Assembly: GCA_964622915.1 (NCBI GenBank)
Contig: CAZUSC010000074.1
Span: forward strand, 1 to 9,499
DNA length: 9,499 nt
Reading direction: 5' to 3'
Source: CAZUSC01 sp964622915
GTDB taxonomy: Bacteria > Patescibacteriota > Andersenbacteria > UBA10190
A model generated the notes under the pieces. It worked only from the letters and a program-made list of their open reading frames with translations. It was not told the DNA's origin and made no database searches. The translations under genes and the position numbers were made by a program. Below, one piece after another: positions 1 through 5,940 of this stretch (within the stretch, counting starts at the first letter, position 1; each line of letters starts with the position of its first letter).

Positions 1-151
1 CCAGATTGCGTTTCATTTCTTCGAGGGCCGCTTCGTACTCTTTACTATTAGGGTCGGTATCAATGCGCCTCTCTAGCTCGCTTTTCGTGAGCTCGTCAAA
101 AGAGTCGAACTCCTGACCGATTGTTTCAATGTCGAGAACTAGTTTAGGCAT
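1..151 (-). CDS. PolB-like 3'-5' exonuclease (N-terminal part, runs off the window)
   Basis: Only the first 50 residues are present, starting at the ATG whose complement lies at 149-151. The opening reads MPKLVLDIETIG: a hydrophobic strand followed by D7-x-E9-T, the Exo I motif of DEDD-type 3'-5' exonucleases. The following charged stretch (FDSFDELTKSELERRI) resembles small 'ribonuclease H-like / predicted 3'-5' exonuclease PolB-like' proteins that are common in Patescibacteria. These are expected to remove nucleotides from DNA 3' ends using two metal ions held by the acidic residues. The later Exo II and Exo III motifs lie outside the window, so activity cannot be judged. No Shine-Dalgarno is visible, and a heptamer array begins 8 bp upstream. 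The gene diverges from the unrecognised gene at 299. The family call is fairly good, but the substrate is unknown. Confidence 0.65.
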   Translation of the reverse strand, partial: MPKLVLDIETIGQEFDSFDELTKSELERRIDTDPNSKEYEAALEEMKRNL

Positions 152-159
152 GTGGTTAT

Positions 160-208
160 AGTAACGTGTAACCAGTAATTAGTAACGAGTAAGTAGTACA
201 TAATACTT
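160..208 (+). repeat. Heptamer array, AGTAANN class
   Basis: Seven consecutive 7-bp units fill the space upstream of the exonuclease gene. The first five (160-194) follow AGTAANN with small deviations, for example AGTAACG twice (181-187, and 160-166). The last two (AGTACAT, AATACTT) drift toward the AGTATNN class. Period 7 holds without a slip for 49 bp. No inverted partner is visible before the next gene, unlike most other arrays in the window. It sits between two divergent genes, so it could overlap promoters, but no convincing -35/-10 pair was found in it. Confidence 0.8.
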
Positions 209-285
209 GTTTAATAAAATCGGCGCGAGTAGGGTGAAATTACGGACCAGAATAACTGGTTTATGGTGTTCTTAAGACTCAACTC

Positions 286-291
286 AAGGAG
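286..291 (+). promoter_or_regulatory. Strong ribosome binding site for the 299 gene
   Basis: AAGGAG lies seven bases before the ATG at 299, the ideal spacing. It fixes that ATG as the start rather than the in-frame codon at 263. It is the only strong Shine-Dalgarno in the window. An imperfect dyad, ACCAG-N5-CTGGT at 246-260, lies upstream and could be an operator, though so short a dyad can arise by chance. Confidence 0.8.
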
Positions 292-298
292 ATTGGTC

Positions 299-739
299 AT
301 GAGCGAAGGGCATATTTATGCAGATCAAGGGGATTCTCTTGCTAGGGCAGTCAGGCGAGCAGGCCTGAGACATGGCGACAAAGCGGAATTGGTGCTGACC
401 GGCGTCGGCATCGAAAGTGATATGGATGGCAACATTCATATGCATTTTTGTCCAGGGTCAGTAGAGGTTGTGCCCAATACGGTGCGAAGGGCGTGGCCGT
501 GGACACGCCGGCGCTGTATGCCATCTGTGGTTGCTTTTTCTCCCGACTCGCAAGCCGCTATCCAGGATGGGACGCCTTCCCAACAGCTACGCGGGTTCGT
601 CGCTTTTCGGTGTAATTTTGAGAGCAATGGATCTCTACACATCCGGAGGGCCAAGCCGGAGAAATACGAAGTGGCAAGACGTGGCCTCGAAATCATGAAG
701 GCCGGCGACTACCAAGTTTTTCAGGCGGCTGTTGGTTGA
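299..739 (+). CDS. Unrecognised protein, 146 residues
   Basis: The gene has an excellent Shine-Dalgarno, an ATG start, a TGA stop and a perfect terminator just downstream, so it looks like a genuine single-gene transcript. I do not recognise the family. The product is soluble, with no signal peptide or membrane segment. Its N-terminal third (MSEGHIYADQGDSLARAVRR...) reads as a mixed alpha/beta domain, followed by a strand pattern GDKAELVLTGVGIESDMDGNIHMHF. The C-terminal third (GFVAFRCNFESNGSLHIRRAKPEKYEVARRGLEIM) also looks like normal protein. The middle (about residues 60-80) is rich in Arg, Trp and Pro and looks unnatural, and an alternative frame is open across 472-612. A pair of compensating frameshifts, or a rapidly evolving protein, is possible. 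It is the only gene here ending in TGA and the only one with a strong ribosome site, which hints at a different history from its neighbours. Confidence 0.6.
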   Translation: MSEGHIYADQGDSLARAVRRAGLRHGDKAELVLTGVGIESDMDGNIHMHFCPGSVEVVPNTVRRAWPWTRRRCMPSVVAFSPDSQAAIQDGTPSQQLRGFVAFRCNFESNGSLHIRRAKPEKYEVARRGLEIMKAGDYQVFQAAVG

Positions 740-757
740 CTACCCAATCTCGCTCTA

Positions 758-808
758 GCCAAGCGGTGTTTGTTTTGCGGACAAACATTCACCGCTTGGC
801 CTTTTTTT
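758..808 (+). terminator. Rho-independent terminator
   Basis: An 11-bp perfect stem (GCCAAGCGGTG at 758-768 with its complement at 790-800) is followed by seven T residues at 802-808. A smaller inner stem (GTTTGT 768-773 with ACAAAC 781-786) may extend the hairpin. It ends transcription of the 299 gene. The T run overlaps the stop codon of the convergent DUF721/DciA-like gene (807-809), so the two transcription units meet at this hairpin. No T run follows in the minus direction. Confidence 0.92.
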
Positions 809-1070
809 ACTTAATGACCTTCACTGCCTTAAGTTCGTATTTTGCTTCTTTGGCCAACTCTTGTTTTAGATCGTGTTCCAACAAGCGAATTTCTTGATGT
901 AATGTTGGCGAAGTGGTTCTCACAACAGCAATGCCGTCTTGGACGCTGTGGCAGTGAATGGCTTCTGTTTTTAGCTGCTCGCGCAGGTAATTTTGCACTA
1001 AATACTTAAGATCCGACGCCTGAATGTGCTTAGGACCATCTTTAAAAAGCGCAAGTAACGGCTCGAACAT
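807..1070 (-). CDS. DUF721/DciA-like protein, putative replicative helicase loader
   Basis: An 87-residue protein directly downstream of recF on the same strand. Its middle and C-terminal part (GIAVVRTTSPTLHQEIRLLEHDLKQEL) fits the DUF721 pattern: a strand, then a segment in which a small-residue/aromatic stretch is followed by QE-[IL]-xxL and a hydrophobic helix. In established work DUF721 members (DciA) recruit and load DnaB helicase in bacteria without DnaC or DnaI, and the gene often lies next to recF or in the dnaA region, as here. The protein is essentially only the KH-like domain, without the basic tails of longer DciA proteins. The start is the first ATG and has no clear Shine-Dalgarno. 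A 105-bp repeat-filled gap separates it from recF. The family call rests on pattern and position, so confidence is moderate. Confidence 0.6.
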   Translation of the reverse strand: MFEPLLALFKDGPKHIQASDLKYLVQNYLREQLKTEAIHCHSVQDGIAVVRTTSPTLHQEIRLLEHDLKQELAKEAKYELKAVKVIK

Positions 1071-1093
1071 AGATAAAGCTTTCTGAAGAAAGC

Positions 1094-1174
1094 GAATAAA
1101 GAATTATGAATTAAGAATAAGGCACGACGAGTTTATAAATTTCTATTTTCTAATTTCCAGTTTCCAGTTTTTAT
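1094..1174. repeat. Inverted pair of heptamer arrays between recF and the DciA-like gene
   Basis: The left arm at 1094-1121 has four units of type GAATNAN (GAATAAA, GAATTAT and so on). The right arm at 1140-1174 is exactly five units (35 bp), reading TTTCTAT, TTTCTAA, then TTTCCAG twice, then TTTTTAT. The outer edges are a true inverted repeat: GAATAAA at 1094-1100 and its complement at 1170-1176. The inner units of the two arms differ in sequence, so only the period and the outer ends match. The right arm runs directly into the recF stop codon (1176-1178). The 18-bp spacer contains GGCACGACGAG. Confidence 0.75.
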
Positions 1175-1175
1175 T

Positions 1176-2330
1176 CTACGCCTGCACGGATACTTTTTCT
1201 TCTTGGGCCTCGGCAGTAACTTTCACGTGCTCCGGCGCCCCAATACTATCATTGCTCGTTTCCGACGAATCAATAATTCGGCGCAGATCAAGTAGCTGAA
1301 CCCCGGGACGCTCCCGAATGCTGCCCGGCAAAGCGGTGCACGTTAATATAATCTGGGCCGCGGGCAAGTGTTGTAATAACGATAGTTGCCGCTTCTCGTC
1401 AAGCTCGCTTAAGACTTCATCGAACAACACTAGTGGCTCTTGTTTGGTAATCTTGCGCACAAAGCTGTGCGTAGCTAGTTTCATAGCAATAACAAGGCTG
1501 CGGATTTGGCCGCGCGAGAGGGCCGCTGCCACCGGCCGGCCGTTGGCTAATACCCGGATGTCGTCACGATGGGGCCCATAAAGCGTATACCGATATTTTT
1601 GTTCATAAGGCCAAGCCTCGCCTAGTAACTCTAAATATTTGTCCGGATCCGCCGCTCCCGGCACCAATTCCACTGTAAATTCATGGTGCTCGCCAAATAG
1701 CTCTCGATACAATTCGCTTAGGCGAGTCTGGAGATATTTGGTAAAAGTCTGCCGCAGCGACCAAACCACGCCGGCGTGTTGGGCTAGTAGTTCTGTCCAG
1801 GCGTCAATACTGGCTCGGCTGGTAGAAGTCTTGAGGGCGGCGTTCCGTTGACGCAAGGCTCGTTGGTACTGTACTACCCCCGCCAAGTATTGCGAGGAAG
1901 AAATTAAAGCGGTATTAAGGAAATTACGACGGGCGCCCGGGCCGCGATGCCACATAAAGGAGTCCTCCGGCAAAAAGAGCACATAGGGATAATGGGAATA
2001 AAATGTTACTGGAGAAACTGGCGCGCTGTTTTCTTCAATGCGCAGAACCTGCGAAGGAACATGATACTGCACTGATAATTGAGCGCTGACATCATCATGC
2101 TCAATTTCTCCCTGCACTAAAAAATATTCTTCGCCCCAAGTAACACATTCGGTGTGTGAGGCCCGGAAAGATTTGCCGCGCAGTAAAATAGCGATTGCTT
2201 CCAAAAAATTAGTTTTGCCGGTAGCGTTGGGGGCGGCCGCGACTAACAGCGAGGCGTCCGATGGAAATTCAATTTTCCGCACTTGCTGAAAGTTGCGGAA
2301 GTTGTGCAGCGATAATGTTTTGATTTTCAT
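1176..2330 (-). CDS. recF: RecF, recombination mediator ATPase
   Basis: RecF is an SMC/Rad50-like ATPase that binds at single-strand gaps and, with RecO and RecR, helps load RecA at stalled forks. Visible motifs are the Walker A region APNATGKT at residues 33-40, the conserved YGPHRDD at 251-257, the ABC signature LSRGQ at 271-275, Walker B VLFDE at 301-305 and the D-loop SELD at 308-311. Its 384 residues are slightly longer than usual (about 360-370), with an acidic disordered tail after residue 350. One oddity is that the first Walker A glycine is alanine (A33). The start lies 15 bp after the dnaN stop, so the two are almost certainly co-transcribed. An AAGGGG stretch abuts the ATG, too close to be an ideal ribosome site. 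Confidence 0.93.
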   Translation of the reverse strand: MKIKTLSLHNFRNFQQVRKIEFPSDASLLVAAAPNATGKTNFLEAIAILLRGKSFRASHTECVTWGEEYFLVQGEIEHDDVSAQLSVQYHVPSQVLRIEENSAPVSPVTFYSHYPYVLFLPEDSFMWHRGPGARRNFLNTALISSSQYLAGVVQYQRALRQRNAALKTSTSRASIDAWTELLAQHAGVVWSLRQTFTKYLQTRLSELYRELFGEHHEFTVELVPGAADPDKYLELLGEAWPYEQKYRYTLYGPHRDDIRVLANGRPVAAALSRGQIRSLVIAMKLATHSFVRKITKQEPLVLFDEVLSELDEKRQLSLLQHLPAAQIILTCTALPGSIRERPGVQLLDLRRIIDSSETSNDSIGAPEHVKVTAEAQEEKVSVQA

Positions 2331-2345
2331 CCCCTTAGTTTAATT

Positions 2346-3449
2346 TTAGGTCGCCTGGATTGGCATCACCACATACAAATAGCGCTGCTGGGTATTAGTG
2401 GGCCGAAAAACCAGTGGATCTTGTTCGCCAATCAGCCGCAACTCAATTTCTTTGCCCGGCATATGCTGTATTCCTTCTAGTAAGTATTGAATATTCACCA
2501 GGGTAGTTACCTCTTCTCCGTCGGCGGTAATCTGCATCTTTACATCTCCTTGTCCGGTCTCACTGCCCAATACTTTAGCCAGCATAGTACTAGCGTCGGG
2601 CTTAATAGTGAGCTGCACCCGTCGGGAATCCCGCGGTAAAAAGACTGCCAAGGTTTTAAGGGCGCGCAAAAACTCTTGGTTGGGAATAATCAGCGAGGTT
2701 TTCCAGGTACTAGGAATAATTTGCCGGTAATCGGGGTAGTGGCCGTCGATTAGACGGGAAGATAACTCCACCCCGTCGCCATAAAACATGACATGGTTTT
2801 TGTGGGGTATTAATTGCAGGGATTTAACACCGGAAAATAGGCGCACCACTTCGTGGGCGGTATTAAGTGGTAATAATAACGAGAAGTCTTGTTGGCCGGG
2901 TAGTGGAATAATACTTTCGGCTAAGCGAAAACTGTCGGTGGCGGCAATTTGTAAATCACCACCGCTGCTTTGGAGATAAATACTGCGGATTTCGGGCCTG
3001 GTTTCATCACGCGCGGCGGCAAAAATTGTCTGGGCCAGCGCCTCCGTCAGGGCCGCGGCATCGAGATTTATGGGAGCGCCATCACCACCCTCTGGTAGAA
3101 GAGGAAAATCGTCGGGATCGGCGGTGGGGAATTGGGCGTTAAAACCCTTAGTGTTGACTAAAATATTATTGCCCTTCTTCTCAATAGAAATTGGGTGGCT
3201 ATTAGGAAGTTGTTGAATGTACTCTAAAAAACTGCGGGCAGGTAATGTGACACTGCCCTCTTGTATTAATTTGCCGCCAATATTTGTGTGGACACCGACT
3301 TCTAAATCTGTACTAGTTAAATGTAAAGTGTTTTGTTGGGCCTGTAGTAAAACATGTTGAAGAATTGGTAGTTGGGAATTTCGGCCCGCTACTGGCGTAG
3401 TTTGGGTTAATCCTTGAAGTAAGTTTTCCTGAGTGCAAGTGAACTTCAT
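2346..3449 (-). CDS. dnaN: DNA polymerase III beta subunit (sliding clamp)
   Basis: DnaN forms the ring that tethers DNA polymerase III to DNA and serves as a docking platform for replication and repair proteins. At 367 residues it matches the usual length and the three-domain head-to-tail architecture. Recognisable blocks include LPARSFLEYIQQLP in domain 1, ATDSFRLAE in domain 2, SRLIDGHYPDYRQIIP at the domain 2/3 border, and the C-terminal YLYVVMPIQ, which matches the family's conserved YVVMP(M/I) end that shapes the peptide-binding pocket. The ATG start follows the family start MKF. There is no visible Shine-Dalgarno. A 255-bp AT-rich gap separates it from dnaA, and recF follows after 15 bp. 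Confidence 0.97.
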   Translation of the reverse strand: MKFTCTQENLLQGLTQTTPVAGRNSQLPILQHVLLQAQQNTLHLTSTDLEVGVHTNIGGKLIQEGSVTLPARSFLEYIQQLPNSHPISIEKKGNNILVNTKGFNAQFPTADPDDFPLLPEGGDGAPINLDAAALTEALAQTIFAAARDETRPEIRSIYLQSSGGDLQIAATDSFRLAESIIPLPGQQDFSLLLPLNTAHEVVRLFSGVKSLQLIPHKNHVMFYGDGVELSSRLIDGHYPDYRQIIPSTWKTSLIIPNQEFLRALKTLAVFLPRDSRRVQLTIKPDASTMLAKVLGSETGQGDVKMQITADGEEVTTLVNIQYLLEGIQHMPGKEIELRLIGEQDPLVFRPTNTQQRYLYVVMPIQAT

Positions 3450-3704
3450 ATATTACTAGTGTTATTTATATATAGGTAATACGTAGTGATAGTAGGGATT
3501 GGATAATAAGGGGAAAAGCTTAAATTATTACTTTGTTGTTGGAAACATTTGGTTAATAAGCTAGGGATTACTTGGGGAGATGTTGTAGAAAAATTATTAA
3601 TAAAAAAGGGAAAGTGGTGAAAAATAAGGCAGGTATAATATTAGATGTTTATTACTTGGGGAAAAAAGAGGTTGTTTTACAAGGTTTTTAACAGTTAACT
3701 CACA
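3450..3704. promoter_or_regulatory. AT-rich dnaA-dnaN intergenic region with repeated element
   Basis: This 255-bp gap is strongly AT-rich and holds no gene. It contains a 12-bp direct repeat, ATTACTTGGGGA, at 3567-3578 and 3651-3662, exactly 84 bp apart. A partial third copy (ATTACTTTG) lies at 3527-3535. No consensus DnaA box was found; the best candidate is TTATCCAAT on the minus strand near 3499-3507, which mismatches at the last two positions. The region probably contains a dnaN promoter and may be part of, or a relic of, a second origin subregion. The segment nearest dnaN (3476-3487) shares GTAATACGTAGT with a heptamer array at 9258-9269. Confidence 0.45.
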
Positions 3705-5117
3705 TTAAGCATAAAGTCTTTCCCGTAGAAAATTTATTTCCTGGGTTAGCTCTTCATCGTGTTCGAGAAGCTTCTCGATTTTTTCGCAGGAATGCATGGC
3801 GGTGGTGTGATCGCGCCCGCCAAAGTACTCGCCGATTGAAGGGAAAGACATACTATTTTCTTTACGCAGCAGATACATAGCAATTTGTCGTGGACGAACA
3901 ATCTCCTTATTCCGCCGTTTGCCGCAGATTTGATCGGTAGACAAATTATAATAGACGCTAACCGTTTCAATGATTTGCTTAGTATCCAGCGCCTTGTGAT
4001 GTGATTGCTCAAGAATATTGTGCAGTATTTTTTTGGCGTATTCGGCGGTGGCTTGTTTGTTGTGTAATTCACTATGGGCAATGACCCGATTTAATGCTCC
4101 TTCTAGATCACGGACGTTGTTTTGGATGTTTTTGGCAATAAATTCCAGCGCCTCGTCTGTAATGTTGGCGTTTTTTAACTTGGCTTTTTCTGCCAAGATA
4201 GCGAGGCGAGTTTCGTAGTCCGGCTTTTTAATGTCGGCCACCATGCCGGAGCCTAACCGCGAGCTTAATCGTTCTTGGAGGGCGGGAATAGAGCTAGGCG
4301 GCCGGTCGCTGCTTAAAATAACTTGTTTGTTTTGCCCATACAGCCAGTTGAAAGTATGAAAAAGCTCTTCTTGTGTTTTGTCTTTGCCCGCCAAAAACTG
4401 CACGTCATCAATAATAAACATATCAACTTCGCGGTAGGTTTTTTTAAATTGTTGGGTGGTGCGTTCCCGAATGGCGACGACAAATTCATTAATAAACCTT
4501 TCCGAGGCAACATACAAAATCCTAAAGTTGAGATTTTTTTGCACTAAGGCATTACCCACTGCTTGCAAGAGATGTGTTTTGCCTAGCCCCACCCCCCCAT
4601 AGATAAAGAGTGGGTTATAGGCCTCGCCGGGCTTATCAACTACAGCTTGGCAGGCGGCATAGGCAATTTCGTTGCTGGTGCCGACCACAAAGTTATCAAA
4701 ACTATATTTAGGGTTAAGCGAAATAACGTTGGGATTCACCCGGCGCAGCTGATGGGGTTGCGCCATGATTTGGCCGACGGTACTAACTGGTGTTGAGGCC
4801 GCCGGTACCTTGGCCGGAGTCTTTTGCGCCACCACCCGCATATTTTTACGGGGGGACCTTTTTGGGGCTACTTGGGAAGCAATAGAAAAACTGATATCTT
4901 TGACCTCTTTATCCAAGCCGGCCAGCACCTCGAGAATCAAGGAGCGATATTTTTTAGACAACCATTCGTAAATAAAAGGCGAGGCTGTTTCAATAGTGAC
5001 CGTGCCACCGTGCTGATTTTTAATCTTAGTTTGGCGGAACCAAGTGAGGTAATTAACCTGACTCACTCGCAGTTCCAACTGTCCTAAGGCGGCCTTCCAT
5101 AACTGCTCTTTCTTCAT
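3705..5117 (-). CDS. dnaA: DnaA, chromosomal replication initiator
   Basis: DnaA is the AAA+ ATPase that binds DnaA boxes at oriC, melts the origin and helps recruit helicase. Its 470 residues carry the four usual domains. The N-terminal domain I (about 1-80) includes a W-x-x-W-F-like helix. A linker, rich in Ala, Pro, Lys and Val, spans about 81-130. The AAA+ core follows with Walker A GGVGLGKT at 174-181, Walker B FIIDD at 234-238, sensor 1 SSDRPP at 269-274, the arginine-finger box RLSSRLGSG at 283-291 and sensor 2 NVRDLEGAL at 334-342. The DNA-binding domain IV has the signature GGRDHTTAMHSCEKI at 433-447. All catalytic residues are present. The start is an ATG without Shine-Dalgarno, directly next to the origin, and a DnaA box upstream allows autoregulation. 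Confidence 0.98.
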   Translation of the reverse strand: MKKEQLWKAALGQLELRVSQVNYLTWFRQTKIKNQHGGTVTIETASPFIYEWLSKKYRSLILEVLAGLDKEVKDISFSIASQVAPKRSPRKNMRVVAQKTPAKVPAASTPVSTVGQIMAQPHQLRRVNPNVISLNPKYSFDNFVVGTSNEIAYAACQAVVDKPGEAYNPLFIYGGVGLGKTHLLQAVGNALVQKNLNFRILYVASERFINEFVVAIRERTTQQFKKTYREVDMFIIDDVQFLAGKDKTQEELFHTFNWLYGQNKQVILSSDRPPSSIPALQERLSSRLGSGMVADIKKPDYETRLAILAEKAKLKNANITDEALEFIAKNIQNNVRDLEGALNRVIAHSELHNKQATAEYAKKILHNILEQSHHKALDTKQIIETVSVYYNLSTDQICGKRRNKEIVRPRQIAMYLLRKENSMSFPSIGEYFGGRDHTTAMHSCEKIEKLLEHDEELTQEINFLRERLYA

Positions 5118-5235
5118 GAAAACTAATAACTATCTAAAGATATAAAGCAATAAATATCGTATCATAGTTATCCACAACTATGTAAGTATCAATATTGCCT
5201 TCCGGTGGAAAATGTGTTGAAAAACTGTGAATAAC
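5118..5235. other. Probable origin of replication (oriC) and dnaA promoter region
   Basis: The stretch between divergent dnaA and rpmH holds a perfect DnaA box, TTATCCACA, on the plus strand at 5168-5176. A second, TTATTCACA, lies on the minus strand at 5226-5234 (it fits TTATNCACA). A weaker box, TTTTCCACC, lies on the minus strand at 5204-5212. The side next to dnaA (5118-5166) is very AT-rich and could be the unwinding element. On the minus strand TATGAT (complement of 5161-5166) could be the dnaA -10 hexamer. The perfect box would then lie just upstream of it, suggesting repression by DnaA. No good -35 at standard spacing was found. Few boxes are present compared with large genomes, and gene position strongly supports the call. 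Confidence 0.75.
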
Positions 5236-5270
5236 TTAGAAATTAGAAACAAGAAAATAGAAATCATAAG
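5236..5270 (+). repeat. Heptamer array arm, TTAGAAA class
   Basis: Exactly five 7-bp units (35 bp): TTAGAAA twice, then CAAGAAA, ATAGAAA and TCATAAG. It begins one base after the second DnaA box. Its likely partner is the arm at 5382-5416, which uses a different heptamer in the opposite orientation. A short palindrome, CCATG-CC-CATGG, follows at 5271-5282. Confidence 0.72.
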
Positions 5271-5307
5271 CCATGCCCATGGTCCTGATCGGATTTGCGA
5301 GGCAGAA

Positions 5308-5336
5308 TTGACCAGTGCGTGGAGCTATGCTACAAA
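5308..5336 (+). promoter_or_regulatory. Candidate promoter for rpmH-rnpA
   Basis: TTGACC (5308-5313, five of six to the sigma-70 -35 consensus) is followed after exactly 17 bp by TACAAA (5331-5336, four of six to the -10 consensus). The predicted transcript would start near 5343, giving a leader of about 80 nt to the rpmH ATG. Position and spacing are right for the ribosomal protein operon. The weak -10 keeps confidence moderate. Confidence 0.45.
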
Positions 5337-5346
5337 CAATACATTA

Positions 5347-5369
5347 GAAGCCGCGCAAAACGCGGCTTC
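5347..5369 (+). other. Perfect 9-bp hairpin in the rpmH leader
   Basis: GAAGCCGCG at 5347-5355 pairs with its exact complement at 5361-5369 around a CAAAA loop. No T run follows on either strand, so it is not a standard terminator. If the promoter at 5308-5336 is real, the hairpin would sit only a few bases from the 5' end of the rpmH mRNA. There it could protect the message from 5'-end decay. It could instead be the central structure of the surrounding pair of heptamer arrays. Confidence 0.7.
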
Positions 5370-5381
5370 CCTAATAAATAT

Positions 5382-5416
5382 AGATACTTACTACTTGATT
5401 CTTAATACTTGCTACT
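5382..5416 (-). repeat. Heptamer array arm, AGTATNN class, abutting rpmH
   Basis: Five 7-bp units, 35 bp. On the minus strand they start AGTAGCA, AGTATTA and end AGTATCT. The array ends six bases before the rpmH ATG and occupies the place where a Shine-Dalgarno would be expected; none is present. The units AGTAGCA and AGTATTA recur in the array after yidC (7052-7137). Confidence 0.75.
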
Positions 5417-5422
5417 AAACAT

Positions 5423-5560
5423 ATGTCCACCAAACGTACCTATCAGCCTAGTAAGCGCCGGCGATCACGGCGGCATGGTTTTTTGGCTCGCTCTCGCAAC
5501 AGTAAAAACGTCCTAGCACGCCGCCGCCGCAAGGGTCGCGCCCAGTTGGCGCCTGTCTAG
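5423..5560 (+). CDS. rpmH: Ribosomal protein L34 (bL34)
   Basis: This 45-residue, extremely basic protein starts MSTKRTYQPSKRRRSRRHGF and continues with LARSRNSKNVLARRRRKGRAQL. It matches the bL34 pattern KRTYQPSKRKR-x(2)-HGFLAR-x(5)-G(R/K)-x-VLARRR-x-KGR almost throughout, at normal length. L34 binds 23S rRNA in the large ribosomal subunit. As in most bacteria it lies between oriC and rnpA. There is no Shine-Dalgarno; a heptamer array directly precedes the ATG. rnpA follows after 28 bp. Confidence 0.96.
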   Translation: MSTKRTYQPSKRRRSRRHGFLARSRNSKNVLARRRRKGRAQLAPV

Positions 5561-5588
5561 CCACCCGTTTTCGGTAGCGGAATAATCA

Positions 5589-5930
5589 ATGTTATCAGCT
5601 GGTAACCGTCTGCGGCGCCGGCAAGATGTTTTGGCCGTTATTCAACGAGGCCGTTTGTATCGAACAAAATATTTAAATATTTATCGGCTGGGGCGCGCCG
5701 ATCAGGCTGGGACGCGCCTCGCTTGCGTGGTGGGTAAAAAGGTGCACCAATCGGCCGTACGCCGGCATCAGGTACAGCGGTGGTTAAGAGAGATAGCCCG
5801 CGGTACAATACAGGGCATGCAAGATTCTGTGGACATGGTTTGGGTGGCCAAGCCAAGCATCGTTCGTATTACTAGTAAGACGGAATTGGAGCAAGCGCTA
5901 TCAGGTGACTTAAAAAAGATATTGGCTTAA
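5589..5930 (+). CDS. rnpA: Ribonuclease P protein component
   Basis: RnpA binds the catalytic RNase P RNA and the 5' leader of precursor tRNAs during maturation. The protein has 113 residues, the usual size, and starts with the family pattern N-R-L-R-R-x(2)-D-V-x(2)-V-I-x-R-G-R. The core reads ACVVGKKVHQSAVRRHQVQRWLRE (residues 45-68), equivalent to the usual VSKKVGKAVVRNRVKRxLRE. The normally conserved RNR motif is altered: the Asn position is His (R59-H60) and the following KR is QR. The Arg-rich helix is otherwise kept. It lies between rpmH and yidD (10-bp gap to yidD), as in most genomes, and is surely co-transcribed. Confidence 0.92.
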   Translation: MLSAGNRLRRRQDVLAVIQRGRLYRTKYLNIYRLGRADQAGTRLACVVGKKVHQSAVRRHQVQRWLREIARGTIQGMQDSVDMVWVAKPSIVRITSKTELEQALSGDLKKILA

Positions 5931-5940
5931 GTTTATTGTG

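Noticed and set aside
160..208. CRISPR array
   Set aside because: The repeat unit is 7 bp with no spacers, far below CRISPR repeat size, and no cas genes are nearby.
436..696. Minus-strand reading frame opposite the 299 gene
   Set aside because: It lacks a ribosome site, lies wholly opposite a gene with a strong one and a terminator, and looks like a shadow of it.
299..739. TGA recoded as glycine (as in Gracilibacteria and Absconditabacteria)
   Set aside because: All core genes are intact and full length under the standard code, with no in-frame TGA interruptions. TGA is therefore not used as a sense codon.
3634..3639. TATAAT on the plus strand in the dnaA-dnaN gap
   Set aside because: It would drive transcription toward dnaA antisense, and no -35 lies at the right distance. 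AT-rich DNA yields such matches by chance.
5227..5418. Open reading frame of 63 codons between the origin and rpmH
   Set aside because: It starts with GTG inside a DnaA box and runs through a heptamer array, a perfect hairpin and a second array. The protein is unlike any family, and the DNA is better explained by the origin and repeats.
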